Shown here: positions 21,999-32,022 of the stretch, piece by piece | How the letters are laid out: each line of letters starts with the position of its first letter | Position numbering within the stretch: the first letter of the stretch is position 1 | Source of the DNA: Deltaproteobacteria bacterium | GTDB lineage: Bacteria; Myxococcota_A; Polyangia; Polyangiales; Sandaracinaceae | Length of the DNA stretch: 64,000 nucleotides | Assembly: GCA_017303575.1 (NCBI GenBank) | Contig: JAFLCL010000005.1 | Span: forward strand, 25,564-89,563 | Direction: 5' to 3' | The notes under the pieces: generated by a model | Databases searched by the model: none | Seen by the model: only the letters and a program-made list of their open reading frames with translations | Told to the model about the DNA's origin: nothing | Translations under genes and position numbers: made by a program

Positions 21999-22220
21999 TC
22001 ACTGCTCCTGATCGGAGCCATCGGCTCCGTCGTCGTCTTCGGGGTGGGAGGGCGCGTCCACGGTGCGGAGCGTTCGGTACAGCGCCACGGCGGCGCCGAG
22101 CGAGACGACGGCCCCGAGCCCCATCTCGACACCCGAGCCGGTGCCGAAGATGGAGTAGCTGACGATGGGCCCTGCACTGAACACGAGCAGCGCCACGAGG
22201 AGGAGGATGTCTTCGCGCAT
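21999..22220 (-). CDS. 73-aa two-helix membrane protein in the kdp operon
   Basis: Not recognised. It has two probable membrane helices (LLLVALLVFSAGPIVSYSIF and MGLGAVVSLGAAVALYRTL) and an acidic C-terminal tail rich in Asp/Glu (PEDDDGADGSDQE). I chose the ATG at 22220 because GGAGG lies 5 bases upstream; the open frame continues to 22328 without a better start. It lies between the porin gene (98 bp gap) and the 26-aa peptide (2 bp gap), so it is almost surely co-transcribed with kdpFABC. Confidence 0.8.
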   Translation of the reverse strand: MREDILLLVALLVFSAGPIVSYSIFGTGSGVEMGLGAVVSLGAAVALYRTLRTVDAPSHPEDDDGADGSDQEQ

Positions 22221-22318
22221 GGCTGCCTCCGGTCTGGGGAAACTCCCTTCGGAATCTTCCTCGTCCAGTTCTCGAGAGGGCATGAGCACGCGCGCCTCCT
22301 CGCGACTCGGGTCGCGCC

Positions 22319-23671
22319 TCAGAACCACGCCGTCGCCCCGGCGGTCAGCGTGTCTTGCGACGCGCGGTTGGCGATGAACTGCCCGCTGGTCGCCTCGGTG
22401 GAGACGGCGCCTCCGAAGAAGATGTCACTCGCCGCGTGATCGTGCCGGTACTCGAATCGGAACGACACGTGCTCGGCCGCTCGCACCTCGACCGTGGCAG
22501 TCCCGCTCGACACCCACTGGCCGGCGGCCGTCGGATGAGCGGGCCAGAAGATGGTTCCAGCCACGCCGCTTCCGTTGCGCGCGGTGGACTCGTAGAAGAC
22601 GTCTCCGCGCAGCGCGAGAAAGAGCTCCGGTAGGATGCGGGCCCGTGCGTAGAGCGCGCTGGCAAACCAGCCGCTCGTTCCGAAGCTGTTGGGCTCGAAG
22701 CCACCATTCACATGCAAGAGGAGCGAGAGCCACTCCGTCGCATGCCAGGTCGCGTGCGCGTCGAAGAGGTGGCGCCACGCCCTGCCCTCTGGCGCGCCGG
22801 TGGGACGCTCGACGCCCGTGAAGTAGAGGACACTGATCGCGAGGCGATCGGGATCGGTGTACGTGATCTGCGCCGTGATCGACTTCTCGTCGTTGTTGTC
22901 GACGACGGTGTTCCAGCCGTTGTAGCCAGCGAGCGTGACCGTCCAGCGTTCGTCCAGCGGATACGAGAGACGAAGACCGGTGTGGTAGAACGGTAGTCCG
23001 AAGAAGAGATTCGACCGAGACCAGTTCCAGTCGTCGTGGACCACCATGCTCTCCGGCCCGATGGGCGAGAGGAACAAGCCGGCTTGCACCAGGAGCCCAC
23101 GACCCACCTGGACGCGGTAGCCGACGTTCGCCTGCTGCACGAACTGCCACAGAGAGGCGCTCGTCGCGTTGGTGCCGAGCGCCCCGACGAGCGATGTCTC
23201 CGCGATGTAGTAGGTCGCACCCGTGTGACCGACTTGGAGCGTCACGTTGCCCACCACGTTCTCCCAGTCCCACGAGACGCCGAGCGCGACGTTCTGGATG
23301 GTGAACGTGTTGTGCCGGTTGTCGAAGCCGCGAAGGTGTGTGATCCCATTCGACGGTTGATTGAGGTTGAACGAGTAGTCGGTCTCGGCGTAGCCGAAGA
23401 GCGTGTACGGCGCGGGGACTGCCTCCGTGGTCTCGTGCCCGGCTGCGAGGGCGGTCTCGGTCTCCTCCGCTGCGCCGGTCTCGCGACCCACCGTCGTCTC
23501 CGTGTCCGCGGGCGTCCCCGTCGGGACCACCGGCTCGGACGAGGTGGATGGGGCGACGTCCGACGGGCTCTCGAGACCGCTCTCGCGATCCGCATCCTGC
23601 GCGCGGGTCGCGAGAGGCATGCCTCCGACGAGGAGTGACGACACCATGACGATGGGTGCTGCGGTACGCAT
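22319..23671 (-). CDS. Outer-membrane beta-barrel porin (OmpL-like, bbp2 type)
   Basis: 450 aa. A signal peptide ends near RAQD (about residue 25). A Thr/Glu/Ala-rich linker of ~60 residues follows, then an amphipathic-strand region to the C-terminus. The barrel carries GYAETDYSFNLNQPSNGITH, RGFDNRHNTFTIQNVALGV and many alternating aromatic strands. The last residue is Phe, the outer-membrane protein sorting signature. The N-terminal barrel motif resembles the putative beta-barrel porin-2 family. It is the first gene of the kdp transcription unit, suggesting a role in K+ passage through the outer membrane when K+ is scarce; that is inference from position. Confidence 0.88.
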   Translation of the reverse strand: MRTAAPIVMVSSLLVGGMPLATRAQDADRESGLESPSDVAPSTSSEPVVPTGTPADTETTVGRETGAAEETETALAAGHETTEAVPAPYTLFGYAETDYSFNLNQPSNGITHLRGFDNRHNTFTIQNVALGVSWDWENVVGNVTLQVGHTGATYYIAETSLVGALGTNATSASLWQFVQQANVGYRVQVGRGLLVQAGLFLSPIGPESMVVHDDWNWSRSNLFFGLPFYHTGLRLSYPLDERWTVTLAGYNGWNTVVDNNDEKSITAQITYTDPDRLAISVLYFTGVERPTGAPEGRAWRHLFDAHATWHATEWLSLLLHVNGGFEPNSFGTSGWFASALYARARILPELFLALRGDVFYESTARNGSGVAGTIFWPAHPTAAGQWVSSGTATVEVRAAEHVSFRFEYRHDHAASDIFFGGAVSTEATSGQFIANRASQDTLTAGATAWF

Positions 23672-23710
23672 GACGACTCGATGCCTACCGCATTCGTCGT
23701 CACCCCGTCG

Positions 23711-23747
23711 TCAAGCCCGGCGCCCGCGCCATCAAGATCTCGTCAAG
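23711..23747 (-). promoter_or_regulatory. Three CTTGA direct repeats, candidate KdpE binding sites
   Basis: On the minus strand the element CTTGA occurs three times upstream of the porin/kdp operon: as TCAAG on the plus strand at 23711-23715, 23732-23736 and 23743-23747. Spacings are 11 and 21 bp, about one and two helical turns. Tandem sites with 10-11 bp spacing are the usual target of OmpR-family regulators such as KdpE. The copy nearest the gene lies about 40 bp before the porin start. Confidence 0.45.
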
Positions 23748-23792
23748 ACGGCCTGGGCTGACCGCGCCGCGCGCGCGGGGCCCGCGGACGGA

Positions 23793-24995
23793 TCACTCCA
23801 GCGCGAGATCCACCCACTGCGGGTAGTGATCGCTCGTGTGCACGTCACGCAGCACCGCCCCTCCGCGCACCGCGAAGCCGCGCACGTAGATGTAGTCGAG
23901 GCGGCGGCCGGAGTCGTGCGTGGGGCCGAGATCGCCCACGTCTTCCATCGCGTCGTTCCACCCCGCGTGCTCGAGCACGTGACGCTCGGGCGCGCGGGGG
24001 TACCAAGTGTTGAAGTCGCCCGCGAGGATCTGCGGTCGCTCGCACGCGCTCTCCTGCGCGTGATCGAGGATCTCCTTGAGCTGCACCGTGCGTCGCTCGC
24101 CGGTCAGATCGTTCGACTCGAAGTGCGCCGAGTGCACGCGCACCCAAGCCTCTCCCACGGGGATCTCCGCGGAGATCACGATGCGCTGTCCGAGGCGGGG
24201 CTCTTCGTCGTCCGCGAACCAGTCGTACTGCGACGACTGACAGAGAATCGACGCGTCACGGAGCGGACGTCGCGACACGATCGCATTGCCCGTGTCGCCT
24301 CCGAGCGTGCGCCCGATCGAGAGCTCCACGAACTCGATCCCATACACGTAGTCGCCCCCGATGCGCTCCGCGAGCAGGCGCGCGGCACGGCGCACACCGT
24401 TGCGGCTCGAGCAGCGATCGAGCTCCGAGAGCAGGTACACGTCGCCACGAGACAGCTCCGGATCGGTCGCGAGGGTCTCGATCTGTGCGTCGAGATCCCG
24501 CGTGTACTCCATGTTCCACTCGACGACGCGGAGCGTGCTGGGCCATGCCGCGGGCAGCTCGGCCGGAAGGAACGACCCGGACTCACTCACGGGAATCGAC
24601 GTCGGCAGTGGACGCTCGTCGATCGGCGGCAGCGACATCCCCGTGTCCGGATCGACGCGCGTCACGCTCGAGATCGTGGGGCACACGGACGTGAGCGGGA
24701 GCTCCGGCCAGATCCCTTCACGGCAGTCCTCCACGCTCGGCTCGGCCGAGGGTGTGGTGAGCGGCGGCGTGACCTCGCCGCTGCACGACCAGTCGTACTC
24801 GTACGTGAGCGCGTCGATGATGCGAGAGAAGTCGACCACCGCGTCACGCGGCGCGTCGCTCGGGCTCCGAGGCGCGTCGAGGCTCGCCGCATCGAGGCCA
24901 CTATCGACTTCGAGGTGGGCATCGGGCACTGGGCTCTCGTCCGGACAGCCGGCGAGCACGGCGACCGCGATCACCGAGAGGGAATGTGAGCGCAT
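23793..24995 (-). CDS. Endonuclease/exonuclease/phosphatase-family lipoprotein
   Basis: 400 aa. The lipobox is Leu14-Ala-Gly-Cys17, followed by an Asp/Ser/Pro linker to about residue 100. The C-terminal ~260 residues are an EEP (DNase I-like) domain: RVVEWNMEYT (metal Asn/Glu), DVYLLSELDRCS, VRVHSAHFES, QILAGDFNTWYPR (GDFN), LDYIYVRG and the closing TSDHYPQWVDL, with the catalytic Asp-His pair. It may be an extracellular nuclease or a phosphodiesterase acting on lipids; the family does not tell them apart. The gene starts 9 bp after the IgGFc-type lipoprotein gene, probably in the same operon. Confidence 0.92.
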   Translation of the reverse strand: MRSHSLSVIAVAVLAGCPDESPVPDAHLEVDSGLDAASLDAPRSPSDAPRDAVVDFSRIIDALTYEYDWSCSGEVTPPLTTPSAEPSVEDCREGIWPELPLTSVCPTISSVTRVDPDTGMSLPPIDERPLPTSIPVSESGSFLPAELPAAWPSTLRVVEWNMEYTRDLDAQIETLATDPELSRGDVYLLSELDRCSSRNGVRRAARLLAERIGGDYVYGIEFVELSIGRTLGGDTGNAIVSRRPLRDASILCQSSQYDWFADDEEPRLGQRIVISAEIPVGEAWVRVHSAHFESNDLTGERRTVQLKEILDHAQESACERPQILAGDFNTWYPRAPERHVLEHAGWNDAMEDVGDLGPTHDSGRRLDYIYVRGFAVRGGAVLRDVHTSDHYPQWVDLALE

Positions 24996-25004
24996 GCGTG
25001 GCTT

Positions 25005-26765
25005 TCAGAGGAGGAGAGTCTCGACGTCGAGGCCGCCGGGGAACATGTAAGAGCACGCGGGCGCGACTCCCTGCACCGTGATGCCGAATGGGCTCGAGCC
25101 GATCATGCGGTGAGCCCCGGCACCGAGCGGGACACGCACCCAGCCATAGCCCGATCCCTCGATGGGTGTGAGCGCCGGCACGATCTCACCATCGAGCATC
25201 GGCTGTGCATCCATGGGCGCGGCGATCAAGACGAAGCTCTGCTCGAACGTGCTCGGCGCGAGGAACACGTAGTCGCGACGTTGTTGCTCGACGGGCACCA
25301 CGAGCGCCATCGAGGGGTCGCCCGTGGCGATGGGCTCCGCGCCGAAGACGATTGACTTCCGTTGACCGCTCGTCTCGTATTGCACGAGCTGCAGGCGCCC
25401 GGTTCCGCGCACCTCGATACCGCCCGCGAGCGCGAGATCGACGAACTCACCGTCGTCGAGATCGAAGCTGCCGAGCGACGCCGGACTGACCTCCACGTGG
25501 TTGCCATTCGAGGCCGACACGATGCGGAAGATCGACGTCTCCTCGGGGACGATGGGGTGCGACGACACGCCGACGGCGCGCACACCCCACGCGCTCACTG
25601 GCACCATCTGCTCCTCGAGGTGATCGCAGAACAACCACTCTCGCGGCAGATCGACGCAGCGATGACCCCCGAAGACCGCCACCGGGGCGGTGGACTCGAT
25701 CTCGGTGCCCGTCAGATCCGTCAGGCGCGAAGAGCACCCTCCCCCGCCGCCCTCGGGCTGTACGCACTCTGCCTCGTCGAAGAACCAGAGCTTCGAGAGC
25801 ACGAGGAGCACGTCACCACGATCGAGCGTGTACGTGCGCTCGTCTCCCTCGACGAGCGCAGTGTCTGTGCCGGGGCCGGGCTGAGTCCGACCGTGCGCGC
25901 GTACCGTCACCGACGTTCCGTCCTCGGTCCCGACGACCGTGAAGAACGCAGGTGAGCCCGGATACGACGACGGGTTCGCGGGGTCGAGGGTCTCGCGAAT
26001 GCCCTGAGCGAGGAGGTGCGACGCGTGCGCCACCACGCGGTAGTCACGGCCGAGCGCGCTCGTGGGCAAGAGCAGCGACGCGTCGTTGCTGTACGACGGG
26101 CGCTCGCCCACACGATCCTCGAACGGGCTGAACTGGTACGCTGAGACGGGCTGCGTCGAGACGAGGCGATAGGCACCGTCGGTGAGGAGCACGTTCGAGG
26201 TCGCGTCGCTCGCGCCCGCGTGGAGCAGCGTCTCGACCCACGGCAGCACGATCTCCTGCACACCGTCAGGCGCCACGATGACCTCGGCGACGATCTCGGC
26301 GCCGCGCTCGACGCGGACCCGCGCCTCCACCGAGCCCGTGTTCGCGACGACCACCGCGAAGCGGTAGCGCGTCGGATCATCGACGACGTTCGGTGTGACG
26401 GTGGGCCAGTACTCGCAGCCGACGTAGCTCTGCGCAGCGGCGGCGGCTTCGCACGCGTTCACGCAGAGCCCGCCTCTGCAGCTCTCGCCCTCGAGCTCGT
26501 CGCAGATCTCGCCGGTCGGCTCGTAGTGATCACCCACGCATCGCGTGACGGCGGCGCCGTCGCACGCGAGCGCAGGCCCAGCGCAGGTCTCCGTAGGCGT
26601 GTCGGACCTCGCGGGCGCATCGAGGCTCGGTCCGCCATCGTCGTCGTCGTGCGCGCGGGGACATCCGCTCAGCGACCCGCCGATCGACAGGGAGGCCAAG
26701 AGCATCCACGCCGACGATGCCGTCCTCACCGAAGCGACACGAGCCTCGCGCATGCCCGAGAGCAT
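25005..26765 (-). CDS. IgGFc-binding-domain lipoprotein
   Basis: 586 aa. Lipobox LSGC (Cys35 from this start; an in-frame ATG at 26753 would give a shorter signal). An acidic linker and a small Cys-rich module follow (CAGPALACDGAAVTRC...CDELEGESC...CVNAC). The remaining ~470 residues form the IgGFc-binding N-terminal fold common in myxobacteria: SYVGCEYWPTVTPN, YRFAVVVANTG, LVSTQPVSAYQFSPFE, SNDASLLLP, YRVVAHASHL, FFTVVGTEDGTSVTVR, VAVFGGHRCVDLPRE and HLEEQMVP. The family is named after mucus proteins; in bacteria it is probably an adhesion or surface-binding module. No Fc binding should be assumed. Confidence 0.88.
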   Translation of the reverse strand: MLSGMREARVASVRTASSAWMLLASLSIGGSLSGCPRAHDDDDGGPSLDAPARSDTPTETCAGPALACDGAAVTRCVGDHYEPTGEICDELEGESCRGGLCVNACEAAAAAQSYVGCEYWPTVTPNVVDDPTRYRFAVVVANTGSVEARVRVERGAEIVAEVIVAPDGVQEIVLPWVETLLHAGASDATSNVLLTDGAYRLVSTQPVSAYQFSPFEDRVGERPSYSNDASLLLPTSALGRDYRVVAHASHLLAQGIRETLDPANPSSYPGSPAFFTVVGTEDGTSVTVRAHGRTQPGPGTDTALVEGDERTYTLDRGDVLLVLSKLWFFDEAECVQPEGGGGGCSSRLTDLTGTEIESTAPVAVFGGHRCVDLPREWLFCDHLEEQMVPVSAWGVRAVGVSSHPIVPEETSIFRIVSASNGNHVEVSPASLGSFDLDDGEFVDLALAGGIEVRGTGRLQLVQYETSGQRKSIVFGAEPIATGDPSMALVVPVEQQRRDYVFLAPSTFEQSFVLIAAPMDAQPMLDGEIVPALTPIEGSGYGWVRVPLGAGAHRMIGSSPFGITVQGVAPACSYMFPGGLDVETLLL

Positions 26766-26807
26766 GCACGAGGCTCGATCGACGTAGAAGCCCGACGTCG
26801 GGGAGTG

Positions 26808-29800
26808 TCAGCTGCAGCCGAGCGACGCGCCGCAGTTGAGACACTTGTAGCAAGCGCCATTGCGCACCGTGATGTGGCCGCAGCCATCACACATCGGCGC
26901 ATCGCCCATCATGTTCTCGAGCTGCTGATCGAGCGCGCTCTTGGCCTTCGTCGTGGCCTCGTCGCGGCCTGCGAACGCCAGCTCCACCTGGGCCGGCGCG
27001 ACGTAGCCGTCCGGCGGGAGCGACGGCGTCGCCTGACCCGGCATGCGCGCCACCGCAGTCACGTCCGTCGGGCTCTGGAGCTCGACCTGATCCTCCTCGG
27101 GCGGCACCTGCGCGAAGTCGTAGCGCTTCAGGTACTCCACTCCGAGCACGCGGAAGATGTAGTCGACGAGCGACGTCGAGAACTTGATGTTCGGGTGACC
27201 CTCGACGATGCCGCTCGGCTCGAAGCGCGTGAAGGTGAACTGCTCGACGTACGCCGAGAGCGGCACACCGTGCTGGAGACCCATCGAGACGGCGATCGCG
27301 AAGCAGTTCATGAGACTGCGGAACGCGGCGCCCTCCTTGTGCATGTCGATGAAGATCTCGCCCAACTGACCATCTTCGTAGTCACCCGTGCGGAGGAAGA
27401 CCTTGTGTCCGCCGATGCGCGCTTCCTGCGTGAAGCCGCGGCGACGCTTGGGCAACCGATGACGGACGCTGACCGGCGGCGTGAGGCCGTCGGCGCGCTT
27501 GCGCATCGGAGCCTCGACGATGGGGGCCATCTCGGCGCCAGCCTTGCTCGTCTTCTCGATGACGGCCTCGGCCTTCTTGGCCTCGGTCTTGACCTCTTCT
27601 TCATCGGTGCTCGACGTGTTGAGCGGCTGGCTCGCCTTGCAGCCATCGCGGTAGAGCGCGATCGCCTTGAGGCCGAGCTTCCAGCCCTCGTGGTAGATGT
27701 CGGCGACCTCGTCGACGCTCGCCTCGTTGGGCAGATTGACGGTCTTCGAGATCGCGCCCGAGAGGAACGGCTGTGCGGCCGCCATCATGCGCACGTGAGA
27801 GATCGGCGGGAGGAACCGCTTGCCGTGCTTGCCACAGCGGTTCGCGCAGTCGAACACCGGATAGTGCTCGGCCCTGAGGTGCGGCGCGCCCTCGACGGTC
27901 ATGCGGCCGATGACGACGTCGTTGAGCTCGTCACACTGCTTGGCGGTGAGGCCGAAGTGCTTGAGCAGGCTGAATCCGGGCTTGTTGTACTGCTCGGGCT
28001 TGAGGCCCAAGCGATCGAAGGCGTGGCTGCCGATCACCCACGGCGAGAGCGCCTGCGAGGCGTCGAACACGCCGGGAAGTGCCTTTTCGGCCTTGCCGAT
28101 CTCGCTCTCCGTCAGGCCCTTCTCGATCAGCATCGAGCGCGTGAGGTACGGCGCACCGGTGAAGGTGTTCGTGCCGCTCACGTAGGCGACGATGTCGGCC
28201 ACCTGCGCGGGGTTGTAGCCGAGATGGCTGAGGGCCTCGGGCACCGACTGATTGACGATCTTGAAGTAGCCGCCGCCCGCCAGCTTCTTGAACTTCACGA
28301 GGGCGAAGTCGGGCTCGATGCCCGTCGTGTCGCAGTCCATCAAGAGGCCGATCGTGCCCGTCGGCGCGAGCACCGTCGCCTGCGCGTTGCGGAAGCCGTA
28401 CTGCTCACCGAGCTTGACCGCGAGATCCCAGTCCTCGCGCGCGGCCGAGAGCACGTCGGCCGGAACGCCCGAGTCGCCCTTGCCGACGGTGCCCGGGAAT
28501 CCGGGGCGATCGATCGAATACGCCGCGTCGCGGTGCTTCGTCATCACGCGCAGCATCGGCTGGCGGTTGCGCATGTAGCCGGGGAACGGGCCCTTGCTCG
28601 CCGCCATCTCCGCCGACACCGCGTACGCGTGGCCGGTGAGGATCGACGTGAGCGCACCACACCACGCGCGACCGAGGTCCGAGTCGTACGGGATGCCCAG
28701 GCGCATGAGCAGCGTCCCGAGGTTCGCGTAGCCCAGGCCCAGAGGACGGTAGTCGTGGCTGTTCTTCGCGATCTTCTTCGTCGGGTAGCTCGAGAGATCG
28801 ACGAGCACTTCCTGCGCGAGGAACATCACGCGGATCGCGTGGCGATAGCCCTCGACGTCGAAGCGACCTTCTTCGTCGAGGAACTTCACGAGGTTGATCG
28901 AGCTCAGGTTACAGGCCGTGTCGTCGAGGAACATGTACTCGCTGCACGGATTGCTCGCGTTGATCCGCGCGGTGTTCGGGCACGTGTGCCAGGCATTGAT
29001 CGACGTGTCGTACTGAACGCCCGGATCGGCGCACGCCCACGCGGCGTCGGCGACCTTCTTCCAGAGATCACGCGCGCGGTACGTGTCGACGACGTGCTCC
29101 TTGTTGGTGCGCATCGTCGTCTGCCACTCACCGTCCTGCTCGACGGCGCGCATGAACTCGTCCGAGATACGCAGGGAGTTGTTCGAGTTCTGGCCGCTGA
29201 CCGTGTGGTAGGCCTCGCCGTTGAAGTCGCTCGCGTAGCCCGCGGCGATGAGCGCCCGCGCCTTCTTTTCTTCACGGACCTTCCACTCGATGAAGTCGAC
29301 GATCTCGGGGTGGTCCATGTCGAGACAGACCATCTTCGCCGCGCGGCGCGTGGTGCCGCCCGACTTCGTCGCGCCCGCGGCGCGGTCGAGCACCTCGAGG
29401 AAGCTCATGAGGCCGGAGCTCGTCCCGCCGCCTGCGAGCTTCTCCTGCCGTCCGCGGAGGAGGCTGAAGTTCGTGCCCGTTCCCGAGCCGTACTTGAAGA
29501 GACGCGCCTCGGTCTTCACGAGGTCGTAGATGCTCATCAGGTCGTCGTCGACGGACTGGATGAAGCACGCGGAGCACTGCGGGCGCTCGTAAGCAGACGT
29601 CGTCTCGAAGCACTCTTCGACCTTGGCGTCCCACGCCCAACTGCCACCCTGGCCTTCGATGCCATAGCGGTGCCAGAGGCCGAGGTTGAACCACACGGGC
29701 GAGTTGAACGCCGCGCGCTGCGTGATGAGGAGGTAGCTGAGCTCCGCCTCGAACGTGTCGGCGTCATCTTTCGACGCGAAGTAGCCGCCCTGTGCGTCCG

Positions 29801-30143
29801 CTGCCTCGCGGAGCGTGCGCGCCACGCGGTAGACGAGCTGTCGCGCGCTCGTCTCGCTCTTCTTGGCGTCGCCCTTCACGCCCGCCTTGCGGAAGTACTT
29901 CGAGACCGCGATGTCGGTCGCGAGCTGCGACCACGACTCCGGGATCTCGGCGCCGCGCATCTCGAACACGATCGAGCCGTCGGGGTTCGTGATGACGCTG
30001 TCGCGCAGCTCGTAGGTGATCTCGTCGAGGGGATCGCTGCCTGCCTGCGAGAAGCGACGCGCGAAGCGAACGCCTCCCGAGGGATCGGCTCCCTTGGTCG
30101 GGGTCGAGGCCGCGGGGCTCACATTTCGGAAATCTACGGACAC
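26808..30143 (-). CDS. nrdJ: Adenosylcobalamin-dependent (class II) ribonucleoside-diphosphate reductase
   Basis: 1111 aa. It reduces ribonucleotides to deoxyribonucleotides using coenzyme B12. Key regions: [44 protein letters not shown], the radical-chemistry segment [40 protein letters not shown], and a TSCPD-type region near residue 900 ([17 protein letters not shown]). The C-terminus is a zinc-finger-like cluster CDGCGH...[13 protein letters not shown], as in long NrdJ enzymes. There is no N-terminal ATP-cone. I chose GTG at 30143, preceded by GGGAGG at the right spacing; the open frame extends to 30203. A highly charged spacer (about residues 810-870) lies before the TSCPD region. Confidence 0.95.
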   Translation of the reverse strand: MSVDFRNVSPAASTPTKGADPSGGVRFARRFSQAGSDPLDEITYELRDSVITNPDGSIVFEMRGAEIPESWSQLATDIAVSKYFRKAGVKGDAKKSETSARQLVYRVARTLREAADAQGGYFASKDDADTFEAELSYLLITQRAAFNSPVWFNLGLWHRYGIEGQGGSWAWDAKVEECFETTSAYERPQCSACFIQSVDDDLMSIYDLVKTEARLFKYGSGTGTNFSLLRGRQEKLAGGGTSSGLMSFLEVLDRAAGATKSGGTTRRAAKMVCLDMDHPEIVDFIEWKVREEKKARALIAAGYASDFNGEAYHTVSGQNSNNSLRISDEFMRAVEQDGEWQTTMRTNKEHVVDTYRARDLWKKVADAAWACADPGVQYDTSINAWHTCPNTARINASNPCSEYMFLDDTACNLSSINLVKFLDEEGRFDVEGYRHAIRVMFLAQEVLVDLSSYPTKKIAKNSHDYRPLGLGYANLGTLLMRLGIPYDSDLGRAWCGALTSILTGHAYAVSAEMAASKGPFPGYMRNRQPMLRVMTKHRDAAYSIDRPGFPGTVGKGDSGVPADVLSAAREDWDLAVKLGEQYGFRNAQATVLAPTGTIGLLMDCDTTGIEPDFALVKFKKLAGGGYFKIVNQSVPEALSHLGYNPAQVADIVAYVSGTNTFTGAPYLTRSMLIEKGLTESEIGKAEKALPGVFDASQALSPWVIGSHAFDRLGLKPEQYNKPGFSLLKHFGLTAKQCDELNDVVIGRMTVEGAPHLRAEHYPVFDCANRCGKHGKRFLPPISHVRMMAAAQPFLSGAISKTVNLPNEASVDEVADIYHEGWKLGLKAIALYRDGCKASQPLNTSSTDEEEVKTEAKKAEAVIEKTSKAGAEMAPIVEAPMRKRADGLTPPVSVRHRLPKRRRGFTQEARIGGHKVFLRTGDYEDGQLGEIFIDMHKEGAAFRSLMNCFAIAVSMGLQHGVPLSAYVEQFTFTRFEPSGIVEGHPNIKFSTSLVDYIFRVLGVEYLKRYDFAQVPPEEDQVELQSPTDVTAVARMPGQATPSLPPDGYVAPAQVELAFAGRDEATTKAKSALDQQLENMMGDAPMCDGCGHITVRNGACYKCLNCGASLGCS

Positions 30144-31227
30144 AGCGATCCTCCCGGAACGACGTCGGCGACCCGCTCGATCCTGCCCGAGCGAACGAAG
30201 CACCGACCATGGATCCTACGACTCACCGGCGCCCCTCCGCTCGGCATGAGCGGAGACGATGAGAGCACTCACTCGAAGCCAAGACGCGATGCGAACGACG
30301 ACAGACCACTCGAAGACCAGAACGCCTCACCAACACCACGGACGAAGAGACTCCAGCGCCTCCCACGGAACGTCCGCAGGCTCGCCCCCGGCCCACGCCA
30401 GCCCCCGCCTGGGGCTGCGCGCCGGGTGCCCACGCGGACGACGGAACGCCGACGTGGACCCAACAAAGTCACGACCGAATCCCCCTCCCCACGCCTCCGT
30501 ACGAGGAGGTCGGACAACCTTGCCCCGCCAACAACACCGAGAACAAAAGCCATTCTCCGCGCCTGCAAGACCCCGCCGGTCGTCGACTCCCATCGAGGGA
30601 GGTGGGCGAGCGGATCGAGGCCCCACGGGCGGGGAGAAGGCCGGTGGTAAAGAAACGGCGCGACGGAATCAAGGTGCCAGGTTGGCGCAGTCGGAAGGGG
30701 TTCGCAGGCCCACGGAAAGTCTCTGTCTTTTCGATCCCCTGACGGCGCGGGGCAGCCGCACCTACATCGGCGTGCGGGCGAGGCCCCGGAGCAGGTCATG
30801 GCCACACAGGTCACGTCATGAACACTACGATGGGTGGGGCCAGGGCTCCAAAAAACGCGCAACCCATGGGGTCTGGTCATACTCCGACTGGCCAGGGTGG
30901 CTCGGTGCGAGCGACCCTCCGCGCCGACGGATCCGTCACGCGATGAAGCCTCCGATTCGATCCTCAACCACCTCATTTCACTGAGCTTTCGCCGAGCGTG
31001 GTCGCCCGACCGCGCGAGCGGCCGTGCCGAGCCGTGGGAGCGCCCGACGTTTGACCTCGTTTGAGGTGCCGTCCGGCGACTCCGCGGGCAGGCTGGACCC
31101 ATTGCGAGGACGCGTCCGATCGGGGTAGAAGGCTGCCGCTTCGGAGCGTGGGACGTCCTCGACCCGCGCGCGCCGATGCTCATGAGCACCGACCGCGCAC
31201 GCGGCCACCAACGTCAGGAGAGACAGA
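30144..31227. other. 1.08-kb stretch without a convincing gene
   Basis: Divergent region between nrdJ (minus) and the AIM24 cluster (plus). The reading frames that cross it are Arg/Pro/Ser-rich with the look of shadow frames, and their codon use does not match neighbouring genes. No tRNA cloverleaf was found. I looked on the minus strand for a cobalamin riboswitch ahead of nrdJ and could not line up the B12-box elements. The plus-strand end (31051-31067) has TTGACC overlapping a small inverted repeat ACCTC-GTTT-GAGGT, which could be part of the AIM24 promoter. Long untranslated leaders for both flanking genes, or an unrecognised RNA, would fit. Confidence 0.6.
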
Positions 31228-31995
31228 ATGCAACAGCAGATGGGACAGCAGATGCCCTATGCGCAGACGGCCGGAGCGGTCGGTGGCGCAGCCGGCATCC
31301 CGCACGAGATCACGCACGGCCCCTCGTTCGCGATGCTCCGGGTCGACCTCGCCCCCGGTCAGACGCTGGTGACCGAGGCGGGCTCCATGGTGGCCCGCAG
31401 CTCGCACCTCACGATGGACGTGAAGATGAACTCCGGGAAGAAGACCGGGTTCTTCTCGATGCTGTTCAACATCTTCATCGCGTTCGTCCGCAAGTTCATT
31501 GGCGGCGAGACCTTCTTCGTGAATCACTTCCACGGCCAGCAGCCCGGCAGCGTGTGGATCGCCCCGGGCCTCGCGGGCGAGGTGACCTACCGCCGCATGA
31601 ACCCTGGCGAGAAGCTGATCCTCTCGAGCGGCGCGTACCTCGCCTCGGTCGGCGACATCGACGTGAAGATGAAGTTCGGTGGCTTCAAGTCGATGCTCGC
31701 GAAGGAAGGCGCCTTCATGCTCGAGATCTCGGGCAATGGCGACCTCTGGTTCAACAGCTACGGCGGCACGACGGCGGTCGACATCAACGGCCCGTTCATG
31801 ATCGACAATGGCCACCTCGTTGGCTACGAGGGCAACCTCACGATGAACATCCGCAGCGCGGGCGGTGGTGCGCTCGGCTTCCTCGCCGGTGGCGAAGGCC
31901 TCGTGTGCGAGTTCAACGGACAGGGACGCGTCTACCTACAGTCCCGCAACCTCAACTCGCTGGTCAGCTGGCTGACCCCGCAGCTGCCCGCCTGA
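31228..31995 (+). CDS. AIM24-family protein, copy 1
   Basis: 255 aa, first of four consecutive AIM24 (TIGR00266-like) paralogues. It has a Gln/Met-rich N-terminus (MQQQMGQQMPYAQ) and a beta-rich body with the family pattern LAPGQTLVTEAGSMVARS, GGETFFVNHF, LSSGAYLAS, KEGAFMLEISG and GGEGLVCEFNGQGRVYLQSRN. It differs from the other three by a hydrophobic insertion between motifs (MLFNIFIAFVRKFI). No signal peptide is present. The family adopts a TRAP-like beta fold and its bacterial function is not established; the yeast member affects mitochondrial membrane organisation. A GGAGAG site precedes the ATG by about 6 bases. Copy 2 starts 27 bp downstream. Confidence 0.92.
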   Translation: MQQQMGQQMPYAQTAGAVGGAAGIPHEITHGPSFAMLRVDLAPGQTLVTEAGSMVARSSHLTMDVKMNSGKKTGFFSMLFNIFIAFVRKFIGGETFFVNHFHGQQPGSVWIAPGLAGEVTYRRMNPGEKLILSSGAYLASVGDIDVKMKFGGFKSMLAKEGAFMLEISGNGDLWFNSYGGTTAVDINGPFMIDNGHLVGYEGNLTMNIRSAGGGALGFLAGGEGLVCEFNGQGRVYLQSRNLNSLVSWLTPQLPA

Positions 31996-32022
31996 GCGCG
32001 CGCTCGAATCGGAGAGACGAAC

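Noticed and set aside
26220..30650. Very long plus-strand open frame (1476 codons) over nrdJ
   Set aside because: It is the antisense shadow of nrdJ and the IgGFc gene, Arg/Ala/Leu-rich without domains; GC-rich coding DNA commonly keeps the antisense frame open.
30665..30710. tRNA-like D-arm string (TTGGCGCAGTCGG) followed by GGTTCG
   Set aside because: The spacing is far too short for a tRNA and no acceptor stem closes around it.
30660..30900. Possible cobalamin riboswitch or other known RNA upstream of the B12-dependent reductase
   Set aside because: A GGCTGCCCCGC stretch on the minus strand recalls the riboswitch core, but no CCACTG element and no correctly placed AGxCAGGAGACCxGCC box could be found, and the pieces are in the wrong order.
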